DNA of 24,928 bases, from the IMG/VR virus record IMGVR_UViG_3300024273_000195, positions 1 to 24,928 of that record, one strand, 5' to 3'. Below the pieces are notes generated by a model. It was not told where the DNA came from and searched no databases. It worked only from the letters and a program-made list of their open reading frames with translations. A program made the translations under genes and the position numbers. Every line of letters starts with the position of its first letter. The stretch's first letter is position 1. Shown here piece after piece: positions 5,939 through 12,742 of the stretch. This DNA is from a virus.

Positions 5939-6355
5939 TCAGTTTAATGTGTATGTGATTTCGGTTGATAGGTTTTTTGGTAAATCTTCAATATCTACTG
6001 CTTTTTCAAAATCGTAGCCTATAACTTTGTTATCAAAATAAAGCAAATAAAGTACTTCGGAGTTTTTAGGATCTTTGCTGATATGTATCTCTGCAGGAGC
6101 CTTAGAAAACTTAGTAGTTAAGTTCAAAGTATAAAAAATTCCCAACAGTCTTGCAAAATTGCAATACTGATTCTCATTAAGAAGCTGCCACGGGTTAAGC
6201 CATGAGTCTTTGTCATAAGGGTCAACTTGTATATTGACCATAGGAGCGTTATTATATTTTGTTACTGTATCTTGTATTGGATCGCTTGATGCTTCTAATT
6301 TCTTTCTAAATTCAACCCACTCACGAAGCCGGTCTTCATTATTTTTATCAAACAT
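5939..6355 (-). CDS. Conserved phage protein, unknown function
   Basis: 138 residues, soluble. Features seen: a charged helical start (FDKNNEDRLREWVEFRKKLE), a D-x-Y-D-K-D-S-W-L-N-P-W segment in the middle rich in tryptophan and asparagine, and strand-like C-terminal stretches (SEVLYLLYFDNKVIGYD). The middle W-x-N-P-W block looks like a conserved structural or binding motif, but I recognise no family. Its ATG overlaps the stop of the upstream tail-fibre gene by one base (TAATG), so it is translationally coupled to it. That suggests a structural or assembly role related to the tail fibre, for example a fibre-associated or chaperone protein. This is inference from position only. Confidence 0.7.
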   Translation of the reverse strand: MFDKNNEDRLREWVEFRKKLEASSDPIQDTVTKYNNAPMVNIQVDPYDKDSWLNPWQLLNENQYCNFARLLGIFYTLNLTTKFSKAPAEIHISKDPKNSEVLYLLYFDNKVIGYDFEKAVDIEDLPKNLSTEITYTLN

Positions 6356-7980
6356 TAAGATTTAACTCTAATAGTATATGTAAATTTATCGTTGTTTGTT
6401 GCATTGGTATTAACCACTTCTATGCTTACTGTGTCAAAGGTACTGTTGCCACCAAGATCGGCCAAGTTAGCAGTAAATGTCATTCCTGCACTAATTACTG
6501 CTGGGCTTAGTGGTGGTCTAACCAACAGGTTGTATTCGTCGTTGATTGTTACATCTTCGGATCCGGCGCGATTGTCAACAGTCAGTGTTAGTACACCTTC
6601 TCTAACAATGTCGTTGAAGTCGTCGGTGTAGATATAATCTATGAAAATAGAACCAGTGTTAACAACTGGAAGTTTTAAAATCTCTGTTGAAAACAGGCGC
6701 TCTCCGATGGCAATCTGATTTGCATACTTGTTGTTGTAAAGAGTTCTACCTTCAATCTCCGGTACATATGCTTGGTTGTATGTTTCATCTGAAGCAAGGT
6801 TAGGAGACAGTGATTGTGTACGTTCAAAGTAGTCCGACTCGCTGACATTGGTAATACTGGCAAACTTAATGCAGGGTGTTCTAGTAAACTCTCTTTCAAG
6901 TGCTGGATTGTAGCCTACACCAAAGAACTTATTTCCCTTGCTGGTGTTGTACTCGCCGTTTATAATCATAATAGCTTCTTCGTCGATCAAGTCAAACGTG
7001 CAATTTTCGAAGGTGTTGAACAGCGGACCAGTGATCATTCCTACATCACCAAGTGTTGTGTTTTCTCCAAAGGATATACCAAATTTGGCCATATAGATGT
7101 AGCAATCTTTCCAGGTGTTTTCTCTTATATCATAGTTACTATACACTGCATAATGGAAGCCGTCAATCTCTAAATTTTCAAATTTATTCCATTTAGTTTC
7201 AACAGTGCCTGCACTGTCTACCCTTGATGCAAGACGTATTGCAATCAGTTGATCGTCAGCGCCGCCCGGAGCAAATCCGCCAACGACTTTAATGTTTTTA
7301 AACGTACTGTGTACGCAATCAACTACATCAAGCGCAACATTGCTGCCGGTGATGTTAATTGTAAAATCAGACATGTCAATGTATCTAGCCTGATTTGGTA
7401 CAGAGTCGTTGTAGGGAATAGTGGTTTCTACATCACTTGTGCTGTTAACAGTTTTAAAAACATTAGACAAGCTGCTAGTAAATATAGTCTTATCCTTGCC
7501 AGCGCCGCGAATGGTTGCATAAGGTGGCACAGACAACACTTCGCTGATTACATATTCTCCAGCTGGGAAATAAAGTATGACCCTGTTGCGTGATTCACCG
7601 TTGAGATACAAGCTGTTTAGTGCATTTTGAATTGCTGTGGTTTGATCTGTTCCATTGCCGCTGGCACCAAAGTTGGCAATACTCACAAAGTCGTCCAGGC
7701 GATCCTGTAAACTTCTTGCTGTGGGGATAGTTACTCCCCACAAACTGTCGTTTGGTTTGTAAGAGTATTGTTCTGCAAGGTCAAAGATATTATCGTGTTC
7801 GGTTAATACCTTGGTATTTCCTACATTAGGCGATCCTTCGCTAACACTTCCGTTACCGATATACATTTCTTGCGTGTCGATAGCCCAGCCAATTTCACCG
7901 GATGCCAGTTGAGGCATACCGGTTGATGTTAGTTTGCGTCCTCTACGATGCTGGATGCGCGAGATTTGTACAATTGCCAC
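6355..7980 (-). CDS. Tail fibre/spike protein with pectate-lyase-like beta-helix
   Basis: 541 residues. The first ~50 residues (ISRIQHRRG, then LASGEIGWAIDTQEMYIGNG) form the short phage tail-attachment motif shared with other fibres in this window. From about residue 90 a pectate_lyase_3-type right-handed beta-helix begins: VSIANFGASGNGTDQTTAIQ, followed by YFPAGEY and a PPYATIRGAGK turn. Repeating N- and G-rich coils run to about residue 450. The C-terminal ~100 residues look like a separate beta-sandwich. Such proteins sit on the tail or baseplate and bind or degrade surface polysaccharide; whether this one is catalytic cannot be read. The start is GTG at 7980, chosen because TAGGAG lies eight bases upstream and GTGGCAATTG encodes the conserved MAIVQ start. 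A TAAATA box is 28 bases upstream. Confidence 0.85.
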   Translation of the reverse strand: MAIVQISRIQHRRGRKLTSTGMPQLASGEIGWAIDTQEMYIGNGSVSEGSPNVGNTKVLTEHDNIFDLAEQYSYKPNDSLWGVTIPTARSLQDRLDDFVSIANFGASGNGTDQTTAIQNALNSLYLNGESRNRVILYFPAGEYVISEVLSVPPYATIRGAGKDKTIFTSSLSNVFKTVNSTSDVETTIPYNDSVPNQARYIDMSDFTINITGSNVALDVVDCVHSTFKNIKVVGGFAPGGADDQLIAIRLASRVDSAGTVETKWNKFENLEIDGFHYAVYSNYDIRENTWKDCYIYMAKFGISFGENTTLGDVGMITGPLFNTFENCTFDLIDEEAIMIINGEYNTSKGNKFFGVGYNPALEREFTRTPCIKFASITNVSESDYFERTQSLSPNLASDETYNQAYVPEIEGRTLYNNKYANQIAIGERLFSTEILKLPVVNTGSIFIDYIYTDDFNDIVREGVLTLTVDNRAGSEDVTINDEYNLLVRPPLSPAVISAGMTFTANLADLGGNSTFDTVSIEVVNTNATNNDKFTYTIRVKS

Positions 7981-8006
7981 TTTAATACTCCTAAGGTTTC
8001 TTAGTA

Positions 8007-8014
8007 ATATTTAT
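8007..8014 (-). promoter_or_regulatory. Late-promoter-like box (ATAAATAT) before the tail-spike gene
   Basis: ATAAATAT on the minus strand, overlapping the end of the nuclease gene and 28 bases before the GTG start at 7980. It gives the spike a separate late start site. Confidence 0.5.
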
Positions 8015-8694
8015 GCATTTTTCTCGTAATACATTTTGCAACGCTTCCACCATTCAGCTTCCCACTCATCAAACTCATCAGGCCATAGATCAAACTGTTG
8101 ATACTGTAGATCACGGCTACACATAAAGATATGTCCTTCACGGATATCTGTGCCGTGTACTGCATTATGACCTAATGCGTATGCTGTAAGTTGTAGGTAG
8201 TAGTCTTCTACCCACTCGGGCTTCTTGGGCTTGTTTGTTTGCTTGAAGTCCATGATACAAGGATTGCCCTTGTATGTGCCTACAAGATCAGTTGTACCAG
8301 CATAGATACCAGGAACATAGAGCGGAACTTCACTGCCCCAGATTTCATCAACATGCACCATTGCTTCGTCACGTACCACACATGCCATCTTGTATGCTTG
8401 TTGTGCATAGGGATTGCTGCCCGGACTCTCTGTCCACACTCCGTTGTCAACATAATCCTCGAGGTACTTGTGCATACGTGTGCCAACACCAGCAGCTTCG
8501 GTTACAATCTCTTGTGCTTTAGCTTCGCCTACACGCTTCTTCCATGCAATAAGGTGGCTCATGTCTTTAGTACCACTGAGGATAGTAGTAACACTTGCTA
8601 CAGGAGCGTAACCGGGTGCTGCGTAACGGCGCTTGCCATCTACTTCAACACGCTGTAGTTTTTCGTATTTGTATTTTTCAATTATCAAAGTCAT
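8011..8694 (-). CDS. PD-(D/E)XK exonuclease, RecB/Cas4-like
   Basis: 227 residues from ATG 8694. A frame opens 30 bases further up at 8724, but 8694 is chosen because GAGG lies about eight bases upstream and the overlap with the NifU-like gene becomes smaller (17 bases). Nuclease signature in order: G-T-R-M-H-K-Y-L-E at 71-79, an E in SEVPLY (E122), D136 in GTTDLVG, D149-F-K151 and Q168 in YYLQLTAYA. This matches RecB/Cas4/MGME1-type single-strand exonucleases that use two metals. T4-like marine phages often carry such a gene, probably for recombination or degradation of DNA ends. No cysteine cluster typical of Fe-S Cas4 is seen, so Cas4 itself is unlikely. Confidence 0.87.
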   Translation of the reverse strand: MTLIIEKYKYEKLQRVEVDGKRRYAAPGYAPVASVTTILSGTKDMSHLIAWKKRVGEAKAQEIVTEAAGVGTRMHKYLEDYVDNGVWTESPGSNPYAQQAYKMACVVRDEAMVHVDEIWGSEVPLYVPGIYAGTTDLVGTYKGNPCIMDFKQTNKPKKPEWVEDYYLQLTAYALGHNAVHGTDIREGHIFMCSRDLQYQQFDLWPDEFDEWEAEWWKRCKMYYEKNA

Positions 8695-9016
8695 CGGACG
8701 ATCCTCGGTAGAACGTGTTGTCATTCATATCCATCATTGAATAATAAGGATCTACAGTGCTAGACGGATCGTCCATGCCTTGGACTTCTGTAACCTCTGG
8801 CACCATTTCTCGCAGCATATTTTCTACACCAAATTTAAGTGTTGCTGCACTTCCTGCACATCCGCTACATGCACCACTAAGCTCTAGCATAACTAGGCCA
8901 TCTTCAAAACTGACAAAGTTTACTTCGCCACCGTGGCCCGCAACTGCTGGCGCAATATATTGCTCCAGCACTTGTTTGATGTCTTCTGTGATTTGTTCGT
9001 TGGTTCTATTGGTCAT
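8678..9016 (-). CDS. NifU-like iron-sulfur scaffold (Nfu-type)
   Basis: 112 residues. The NifU C-terminal domain covers about residues 8-75, with E-x-x-x-A-P-A-V-A-G-H-G-G-E-V leading into the C50-S-G-C53 motif (SGACSGCAGSAATLKFGVEN). Nfu proteins assemble or carry 4Fe-4S clusters through this CxxC as a dimer. The last ~35 residues (DPSSTVDPYYSMMDMNDNTF) are acidic, disordered-looking and not part of the family. It is preceded by TAGGAG and a sigma70-type promoter with the palindromic element, so it is probably an early gene. It may support host Fe-S supply during infection; the clients are unknown, and the adjacent nuclease lacks visible Fe-S cysteines. Confidence 0.92.
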   Translation of the reverse strand: MTNRTNEQITEDIKQVLEQYIAPAVAGHGGEVNFVSFEDGLVMLELSGACSGCAGSAATLKFGVENMLREMVPEVTEVQGMDDPSSTVDPYYSMMDMNDNTFYRGSSDDFDN

Positions 9017-9023
9017 AAAATCT

Positions 9024-9046
9024 CCTATGTCTTATACTAACACAGG
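9024..9046 (-). promoter_or_regulatory. 23-bp palindromic operator-like element over the -10
   Basis: Minus CCTGTG-N11-CATAGG, spanning the -10 box and running into the AGGAG ribosome site of the NifU-like gene. Same length and half-sites as at 1813 and 15406. Confidence 0.55.
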
Positions 9047-9062
9047 GTTATTGACTTGTCAA
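9034..9062 (-). promoter_or_regulatory. Sigma70-type promoter for the NifU-like gene
   Basis: TTGACA (9062-9057), 17 bases, TAGTAT (9039-9034), with TGT before the -10. Perfect -35; -10 matches at four of six positions. Confidence 0.7.
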
Positions 9063-9063
9063 G

Positions 9064-9315
9064 TTAAAGATTGTCGCCTAGGTTGGTTGCTTTTTTAGCC
9101 ATGCTCTTAACTGTATTTCTTGATGAGCGTGTCTTTGGTTTTAAATCGTCAACTTCACTGGTTTTTAATTCAACTGTATCTTGTGTAAAATCTTTAATAA
9201 GTTGTTTGACACGGTTATCGTGGTCGTGCGCTGCTTTAAACGAATCATAGTTGAATTGTGGATTGCCCAAGTTGAGCATAAATTTATTCAACTGCTCAAA
9301 AGAAAACTCTACCAT
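9064..9315 (-). CDS. Unknown protein, probably the C-terminal part of a frameshifted gene
   Basis: 83 residues from the ATG at 9315. AAGGA touches that ATG directly, which is too close for a normal ribosome site. The reading frame stays open upstream through 9417, past the poly-A tract at 9382-9390 of the preceding gene, and the extra residues (INYNTFKKKVTEANTATNKL, then YQVLNLLKDKG) look like natural helical protein that runs smoothly into MVEFSFEQLNKFML. I therefore think this is the downstream part of a longer protein made by -1 frameshifting, or that the tract is one A short. The protein itself is mainly helical with a basic, serine-rich tail and no recognised domain. Confidence 0.6.
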   Translation of the reverse strand: MVEFSFEQLNKFMLNLGNPQFNYDSFKAAHDHDNRVKQLIKDFTQDTVELKTSEVDDLKPKTRSSRNTVKSMAKKATNLGDNL

Positions 9316-9377
9316 TCCTTTGTCTTTTAAAAGATTTAGGACTTGATAGAGTTTATTTGTAGCAGTGTTAGCCTCAG

Positions 9378-10292
9378 TTACTTTTTTTTTGAAAGTGTTG
9401 TAGTTAATCTGCGGCCGTTAACGCTTTCTTTTTTAATTTTTCTTGTGATGCGTTCGACGCTTTCGCGCTTTGCACGATCAGCTGGCTCATCGCCGCCGCT
9501 GCCTGCTTCTGCCGCACCAAAGTCGTCTGCACCCATGTCCACGTCAACATCCATATCCATGTCCATATCACCATCTACTGTTGGTTCCATGTCCATGTCG
9601 TCCATGCCATCGTCTGTTCCCATTGTATCTACAAGGCCGCCTTCGCCAGTTAGTAGTGAGACACCGGAAGTTAGTGAAGTACGTGTTGCTTCAAGTGAAC
9701 TATACAAACTGTCTAGACTTGGTTTAACATTGTTGGTAAACGAATCTGCTGCTGCTTGACCCATTTCGTCACGGATAGCATCTGCAAGTTCTAGCATTGA
9801 TTCAGTTTGCATTTCGGCAGTGTCTTCCATCCAGCCTGTAACACGATCGACCATTTCTTTAGCTGCCATCACTAGCTCTGCGTGATCCTCGGCACCTTCT
9901 TTAACAAACTGTGCAGGCACTTTACCTTTTTTAGGAGCAGCGCCTTTTTTCTTATCAGCAATAGCTTTTTTCATTGGCTCTTTTTTGTCGCCGTCTTTGT
10001 CCATATCAAGGAAGTCAGGTTTTGCTTCTTCAATACCAATGTCGCCGCGTTCGCTGATTGCTGCATTGAGAACATCAAGCATCATCTTTGATTTAGCATA
10101 CGTATCGTTCTGCACACTATCAAAACTTTCGTTTGTTTCTACATTGAATAGTTTGGTGCGCAGCTTGTTACGAGCGTCTTGTAGCTGATCAAGACTGAAG
10201 TTTTCTAAATTAATTTTTCTTCCAAACCGAGCCGCTAGACTTTCGTTTAGACTTTTTGAAGTTACCGGTTTTGCGAATTCTCTTACTTGCAT
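9378..10292 (-). CDS. Acidic phage protein with DM-repeat tract, ends at slippery site
   Basis: 304 residues. An N-terminal helical part (LAARFGRKINLENFSLDQLQ) is followed by a lysine-rich linker (about 105-130), a long helical middle and a strongly acidic tract of alternating DM and DV (about residues 225-255), then a basic tail ending in KKK. Charge segregation of this kind occurs in phage scaffold, prohead-core or structural accessory proteins, but I recognise no family. The last codons form A_AAA_AAG directly before the TAA stop. The -1 frame continues into the 9064-9315 frame, so a fused product of about 410 residues is possible. Start ATG 10292 has AGGAAA upstream and a TAAATA box at 10322-10330. 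Confidence 0.8.
   Translation of the reverse strand: MQVREFAKPVTSKSLNESLAARFGRKINLENFSLDQLQDARNKLRTKLFNVETNESFDSVQNDTYAKSKMMLDVLNAAISERGDIGIEEAKPDFLDMDKDGDKKEPMKKAIADKKKGAAPKKGKVPAQFVKEGAEDHAELVMAAKEMVDRVTGWMEDTAEMQTESMLELADAIRDEMGQAAADSFTNNVKPSLDSLYSSLEATRTSLTSGVSLLTGEGGLVDTMGTDDGMDDMDMEPTVDGDMDMDMDVDVDMGADDFGAAEAGSGGDEPADRAKRESVERITRKIKKESVNGRRLTTTLSKKK
9381..9387 (-). other. Candidate -1 frameshift heptamer A_AAA_AAG
   Basis: The heptamer is in the same phase as the dnaX slippery site of E. coli (A AAA AAG read in the zero frame) and is followed at once by the zero-frame stop TAA. It lies in a run of nine A. The -1 frame is open for 22 codons to the ATG at 9315 and on to 9064. A one-base sequencing error in the run would give the same appearance. 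Confidence 0.5.
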
Positions 10293-10321
10293 GTTTATGT
10301 TTCCTGAATGGTTTGTTACTT

Positions 10322-10330
10322 TTATTTATC
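10322..10330 (-). promoter_or_regulatory. Late-promoter-like box (GATAAATAA)
   Basis: GATAAATAA on the minus strand, about 30 bases before the ATG at 10292 of the acidic protein. Confidence 0.5.
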
Positions 10331-10757
10331 TAATGTGTTGCAAGATAAACTGGTCTAGAAAAATCTTTGCATAATCAATGTTGTTTTGTGCAATTTCTAA
10401 CCGTGATTCTAGTATACATTGTTTAATTTCGTCGGTTGTTTTTGTTATGCTGTTAACATAAAAGTAGCTGTCGTTGAGATTCTTTTGGATTATTTTGTCA
10501 CAGCGTTTGATTTCTCTAACTGATGTGTTCTTAAGATGTGCATTTGCTAGTGCAACTGCGCCGTGTTTGCTGTATGCAGTGTCAATACTTTTATTTGTAG
10601 CAGTGTCAATAATTATGTAACCAAACCGTTTGCTATTGCGAACAATCAGACTGCCAATGCGAATACTCTTGCCACTATGTACTGGCAAGTTGTATGCAGG
10701 AATCTTATTGTTGACAATAACTTGTAAGTCTAGTAGTGCTTTTTCAAAGTTTTTCAT
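10326..10757 (-). CDS. Hypothetical protein
   Basis: 143 residues. The middle looks like a small beta sheet (GKSIRIGSLIVRNSKRFGYI, then IIDTATNKSIDTAYS) followed by helices (HGAVALANAHLKN, EIKQCILESRLEIAQNNIDY). Proteins with this layout, in which a displayed field and a residue string like AVALANAHL occur, are common in marine T4-like genomes without known function. No motif for an enzyme is seen. The start overlaps the end of the upstream 68-residue gene by 14 bases and has no clear ribosome site, so translation probably depends on coupling. Confidence 0.7.
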   Translation of the reverse strand: MKNFEKALLDLQVIVNNKIPAYNLPVHSGKSIRIGSLIVRNSKRFGYIIIDTATNKSIDTAYSKHGAVALANAHLKNTSVREIKRCDKIIQKNLNDSYFYVNSITKTTDEIKQCILESRLEIAQNNIDYAKIFLDQFILQHIR

Positions 10758-10950
10758 TGGGAATAAATACCACGCTACCCTTATAATTAACTTTAGTCAG
10801 TAGGCTCTTGCGAACTAGGTTGTTTGCAACTGTTTGTTCACGCTCGCTTAATGTTTCACTATAGCACGGTTTATTGATGCTGTCAAGCAACTTTTTCTCT
10901 TCGTTGCTGGTGAATATTTCAAACTCTGTTATGATATCATTTAGTTTCAT
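10744..10950 (-). CDS. Small hypothetical protein
   Basis: 68 residues, helical N-terminus (KLNDIITEFEIFTSNEEKKL) followed by a possible helix-turn-helix-like segment (LSEREQTVANNLVRKSLLTK) and a short hairpin (VNYKGSVVFIPNEKL). This order (helix, SEREQ helix, basic helix, beta wing) is reminiscent of a minimal winged-helix domain, but the match is by eye and weak. It overlaps both neighbours (ATGA with the upstream gene, 14 bases with the downstream one), so all three are translated together. Confidence 0.65.
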   Translation of the reverse strand: MKLNDIITEFEIFTSNEEKKLLDSINKPCYSETLSEREQTVANNLVRKSLLTKVNYKGSVVFIPNEKL

Positions 10951-11366
10951 ATTGCTATCGACTTCTTGATGTCATTTCTATTATAAGTTAATTTATTAGG
11001 TTGGCTAGGATCTTTTTGTCCATCTGGGTTTTCTATTTCGACTTCGTCGCCACTTACTTTGGTGATTTTAAAATTGGTTGGCTTACCTGTTCCTGCGGAC
11101 GGCAACGGAATAGTTTTCCCTGGAGCAATTGCTCTGTCAATTTCTATTTCTGCTTTGGTAACCTGTCCCTGGTCCGGCATTTGATTTTTAGCAGTACTCT
11201 GTGGTGTACCCTGAGTGCCCATTGGTTTGTTGGTAGACACAGAGCCAGTGGGTTTTGGTGCTTGCGACACTCCACGTCTAGCTTGTGCAATTGAATTGTT
11301 GCCTGTTATCAGCGGCACCACTTCGTCTAACTTTTGTTCAAGCGTGATAAATTCATTTGCTCTCAT
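10947..11366 (-). CDS. Hypothetical protein with disordered linker
   Basis: 139 residues. After a short helix (RANEFITLEQKLDEVVPLIT) comes a long low-complexity stretch rich in P, Q, T, S and G (about residues 30-70), then a C-terminal beta domain (GKPTNFKITKVSGDEVEIEN, then NPDGQKDPSQPNKL). The C-terminal piece reads like a small barrel that binds through a strand pair. The start MRANEF resembles starts of other T4-like virion-associated proteins in this window (MLLRELF, MLVVDIT, MRYQEF), where a short N-terminal peptide precedes the body. Overlaps the upstream gene by ATGA. AAGGA ten bases upstream of ATG. No family recognised. Confidence 0.68.
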   Translation of the reverse strand: MRANEFITLEQKLDEVVPLITGNNSIAQARRGVSQAPKPTGSVSTNKPMGTQGTPQSTAKNQMPDQGQVTKAEIEIDRAIAPGKTIPLPSAGTGKPTNFKITKVSGDEVEIENPDGQKDPSQPNKLTYNRNDIKKSIAI

Positions 11367-11653
11367 CTTCTTGTTTTCCTTGTACGATGTGGTTTGTTTA
11401 ATGCCTTGATACGTTTACTTGTAGGATGTTTCATTCGTGTACTGCGTCTTATTGACTGTACTTTTCCTTTGGCTCTACGTGTCTTTTTAAGTGTTATACT
11501 TTTGCGCTGATCAGTTGCAGTTGAACAGGTTGTGGGCTTTGCAACCACACGGCCCTTTTTCTTACCGTCTGTGCATCGATACTTGCGCACAACACCTTTG
11601 CTGCTGCGCCCCCAAACTTGCTTGTATCCTTCTGTGATATCAACTACTAACAT
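11363..11653 (-). CDS. Basic Cys-pair protein, paralog of the upstream gene
   Basis: 96 residues, very basic. Core W-G-R-x-x-x-K-G-V-V-R-K-Y-R-C27, then G-x-x-x-G-R-V-V and C43, then a lysine/arginine-rich tail ending SKRIKALNK. It is clearly related to the adjacent 91-residue protein: the two cysteines are 16 residues apart in both, and the W-G-R, V-V-R-K-Y-R-C, G-R and R-x-x-A-L-N-K elements are shared. The pair of cysteines may bind metal or form a disulfide; the tail suggests contact with nucleic acid. No ribosome site; translation starts by a one-base TAATG overlap with the upstream gene's stop. Function unknown. Confidence 0.75.
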   Translation of the reverse strand: MLVVDITEGYKQVWGRSSKGVVRKYRCTDGKKKGRVVAKPTTCSTATDQRKSITLKKTRRAKGKVQSIRRSTRMKHPTSKRIKALNKPHRTRKTRR

Positions 11654-11928
11654 TACTTGTTCAACGCCTGTACTCGTCTGCTGGCTGGATTTGTACGCTT
11701 GGTTCTTTTTGACTTACGTGTCATTTTGCCGCCCAGTCTAGCTTTGGTTCTTTTGAACCTTGCACTCTTTTTGAAGTCTAGCGGAGCAAAGCATTGCTGT
11801 GCTGTACTCACAATGCGCCCATCTCGACGGCCACCAGAGCAGCGGTACTTGCGTACAACCTTGCTGCCATTACGGCCCCAGATGAGTTTTTCTTCTAAAT
11901 CTAAATTAAATAATTCACGTAATAACAT
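11653..11928 (-). CDS. Basic Cys-pair protein
   Basis: 91 residues. W17-G-R, then KVVRKYRC30, G-R-R-D-G-R and C46, followed by a basic tail with S-K-R-T-K-R-T-N-P-A-S-R-R-V-Q-A-L-N-K. It is a paralog of the following gene. Similar short basic proteins occur in marine T4-like phages as uncharacterised conserved proteins. The 5' end is unusual: an ATAAATA box ends only six bases before the ATG (11928), so if that box is used the mRNA would be nearly leaderless. Confidence 0.78.
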   Translation of the reverse strand: MLLRELFNLDLEEKLIWGRNGSKVVRKYRCSGGRRDGRIVSTAQQCFAPLDFKKSARFKRTKARLGGKMTRKSKRTKRTNPASRRVQALNK

Positions 11929-11933
11929 ACAGT

Positions 11934-11940
11934 TATTTAT
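11934..11940 (-). promoter_or_regulatory. Late-like box (ATAAATA) six bases before an ATG
   Basis: ATAAATA on the minus strand, followed by ACTGT and ATG. Expected transcription start coincides with the start codon of the 11653-11928 gene. Confidence 0.45.
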
Positions 11941-11952
11941 CGTGATAAAAAG

Positions 11953-12186
11953 TTATTGCATCAAAAGTACAATTACAATAGATAGCAAACTTGCTACAAT
12001 TGTGCCGGCTGCACCAATAATTACTTTTGAAAGGCTGTGTTGCCCTGCTTTCATATCCTCGGCAATGCCGTCGATTTTTTTCTCTACACTAGACAAGCGA
12101 CTGTCCAATTGATCATAACGTATTGCACACAGATCAACGTGAGCTTCTAGACTTTCTTTTTCTAGATTAGTTGAATTAATCGCCAT
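11953..12186 (-). CDS. Small membrane protein, XhlA-like holin candidate
   Basis: 77 residues. A polar coiled-coil-like N-terminal part (about 10-50, with LEAHVDLCAIRYDQLDSRLS followed by SVEKKIDGIAEDMK) leads into one C-terminal membrane segment (about 55-76, VIIGAAGTIVASLLSIVIVL). This build, a coiled coil followed by one C-terminal helix in about 75 residues, is that of the XhlA/hemolysin-type phage proteins that assist lysis with holins. I cannot separate it from other single-span virion proteins. GGAGAGA eight bases before the ATG is a strong ribosome site. No lysis enzyme is visible nearby, which weakens the holin reading. Confidence 0.6.
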   Translation of the reverse strand: MAINSTNLEKESLEAHVDLCAIRYDQLDSRLSSVEKKIDGIAEDMKAGQHSLSKVIIGAAGTIVASLLSIVIVLLMQ

Positions 12187-12264
12187 TTATCTCTCCGGGT
12201 TGTGGTTTCAGGAATAAGCCTTGAATGAGTAATATAAATGCCTAAGAGTTTTAACGCTCTATTA

Positions 12265-12273
12265 GTATTTATC
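12265..12273 (-). promoter_or_regulatory. Late-promoter-like box (GATAAATAC)
   Basis: GATAAATAC on the minus strand at the end of the 12273-12692 gene, about 80 bases before the ATG at 12186. It would give the holin-like gene a leader of about 75 bases, which contains a short AGAG/CTCT hairpin. Confidence 0.45.
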
Positions 12274-12692
12274 TAAACGTCATCATTTAGTTCAATTAGA
12301 ATTATGTTTTTTTCTTTTTCGTCAAAGGCGTCAAATACCGAATATGTAATCTTTATAGTTTCATTTAAATTAGAAATAAATGGAACCAATCTGAAATCTT
12401 CTTTTAGAACCTCCAGCATGTTTTCCACATACTGTTCGTAACTGATGTTTAGTTTCCATATCTCGTGCTTTCCGCTATATCGTTGTCCAAAGCCGAGTTT
12501 GTTGGCATCCTCGGTAAATTGTTTTGGCTCGGCTGTAATAGTCGGATTGTTTCTCAAACTCAATGTTTGTACACCAGTTAAAAAGTTTTGTTGCTGACGT
12601 TGCTCAAACGGATCATCACCGCGGCGGGCGTTTGTTTGTGTGATATCCACTAGTGTTAGTATTTGTATTCTCATGCTGTATTTAACAGCCAT
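12273..12692 (-). CDS. Hypothetical protein, probably virion-associated
   Basis: 139 residues. Strand-rich start (RIQILTLVDITQTNARRGDD) with a glutamine-rich turn, then a mixed region with SLRNNPTITAEPKQF and a C-terminal sheet (NETIKITYSVFDAFDEKEKN then IILIELNDDV). No family recognised. It is the only gene between a strong terminator and the next TAAATA box. Two starts are possible: ATG 12692, immediately after the T-run of that terminator, or ATG 12674 (six residues shorter). Neither has a clear ribosome site. A terminator directly before the start means expression depends on read-through or an unrecognised promoter. Confidence 0.65.
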   Translation of the reverse strand: MAVKYSMRIQILTLVDITQTNARRGDDPFEQRQQQNFLTGVQTLSLRNNPTITAEPKQFTEDANKLGFGQRYSGKHEIWKLNISYEQYVENMLEVLKEDFRLVPFISNLNETIKITYSVFDAFDEKEKNIILIELNDDV

Positions 12693-12724
12693 AAAAAAAG
12701 GGCTCGTAAAATACGAACCCTTTT
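12693..12724 (-). terminator. Rho-independent terminator of the 12743-13111 gene
   Basis: Stem AAGGGTTCGTA/TACGAGCCCTT (minus strand, one G-U pair), three-base loop, followed by seven T. Extra A-T pairs extend the stem. It sits 19 bases after the small protein gene. Confidence 0.85.
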
Positions 12725-12742
12725 AAAGTTATTAACTAACTA

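Noticed and set aside
8011-8694. Cas4 identity for the RecB-like nuclease
   Set aside because: The cysteine cluster of Fe-S Cas4 proteins is missing and there is no CRISPR context.
8011-8724. Longer start (ATG 8724) for the nuclease
   Set aside because: ATG 8694 has GAGG at good spacing and the extra ten residues add nothing conserved.
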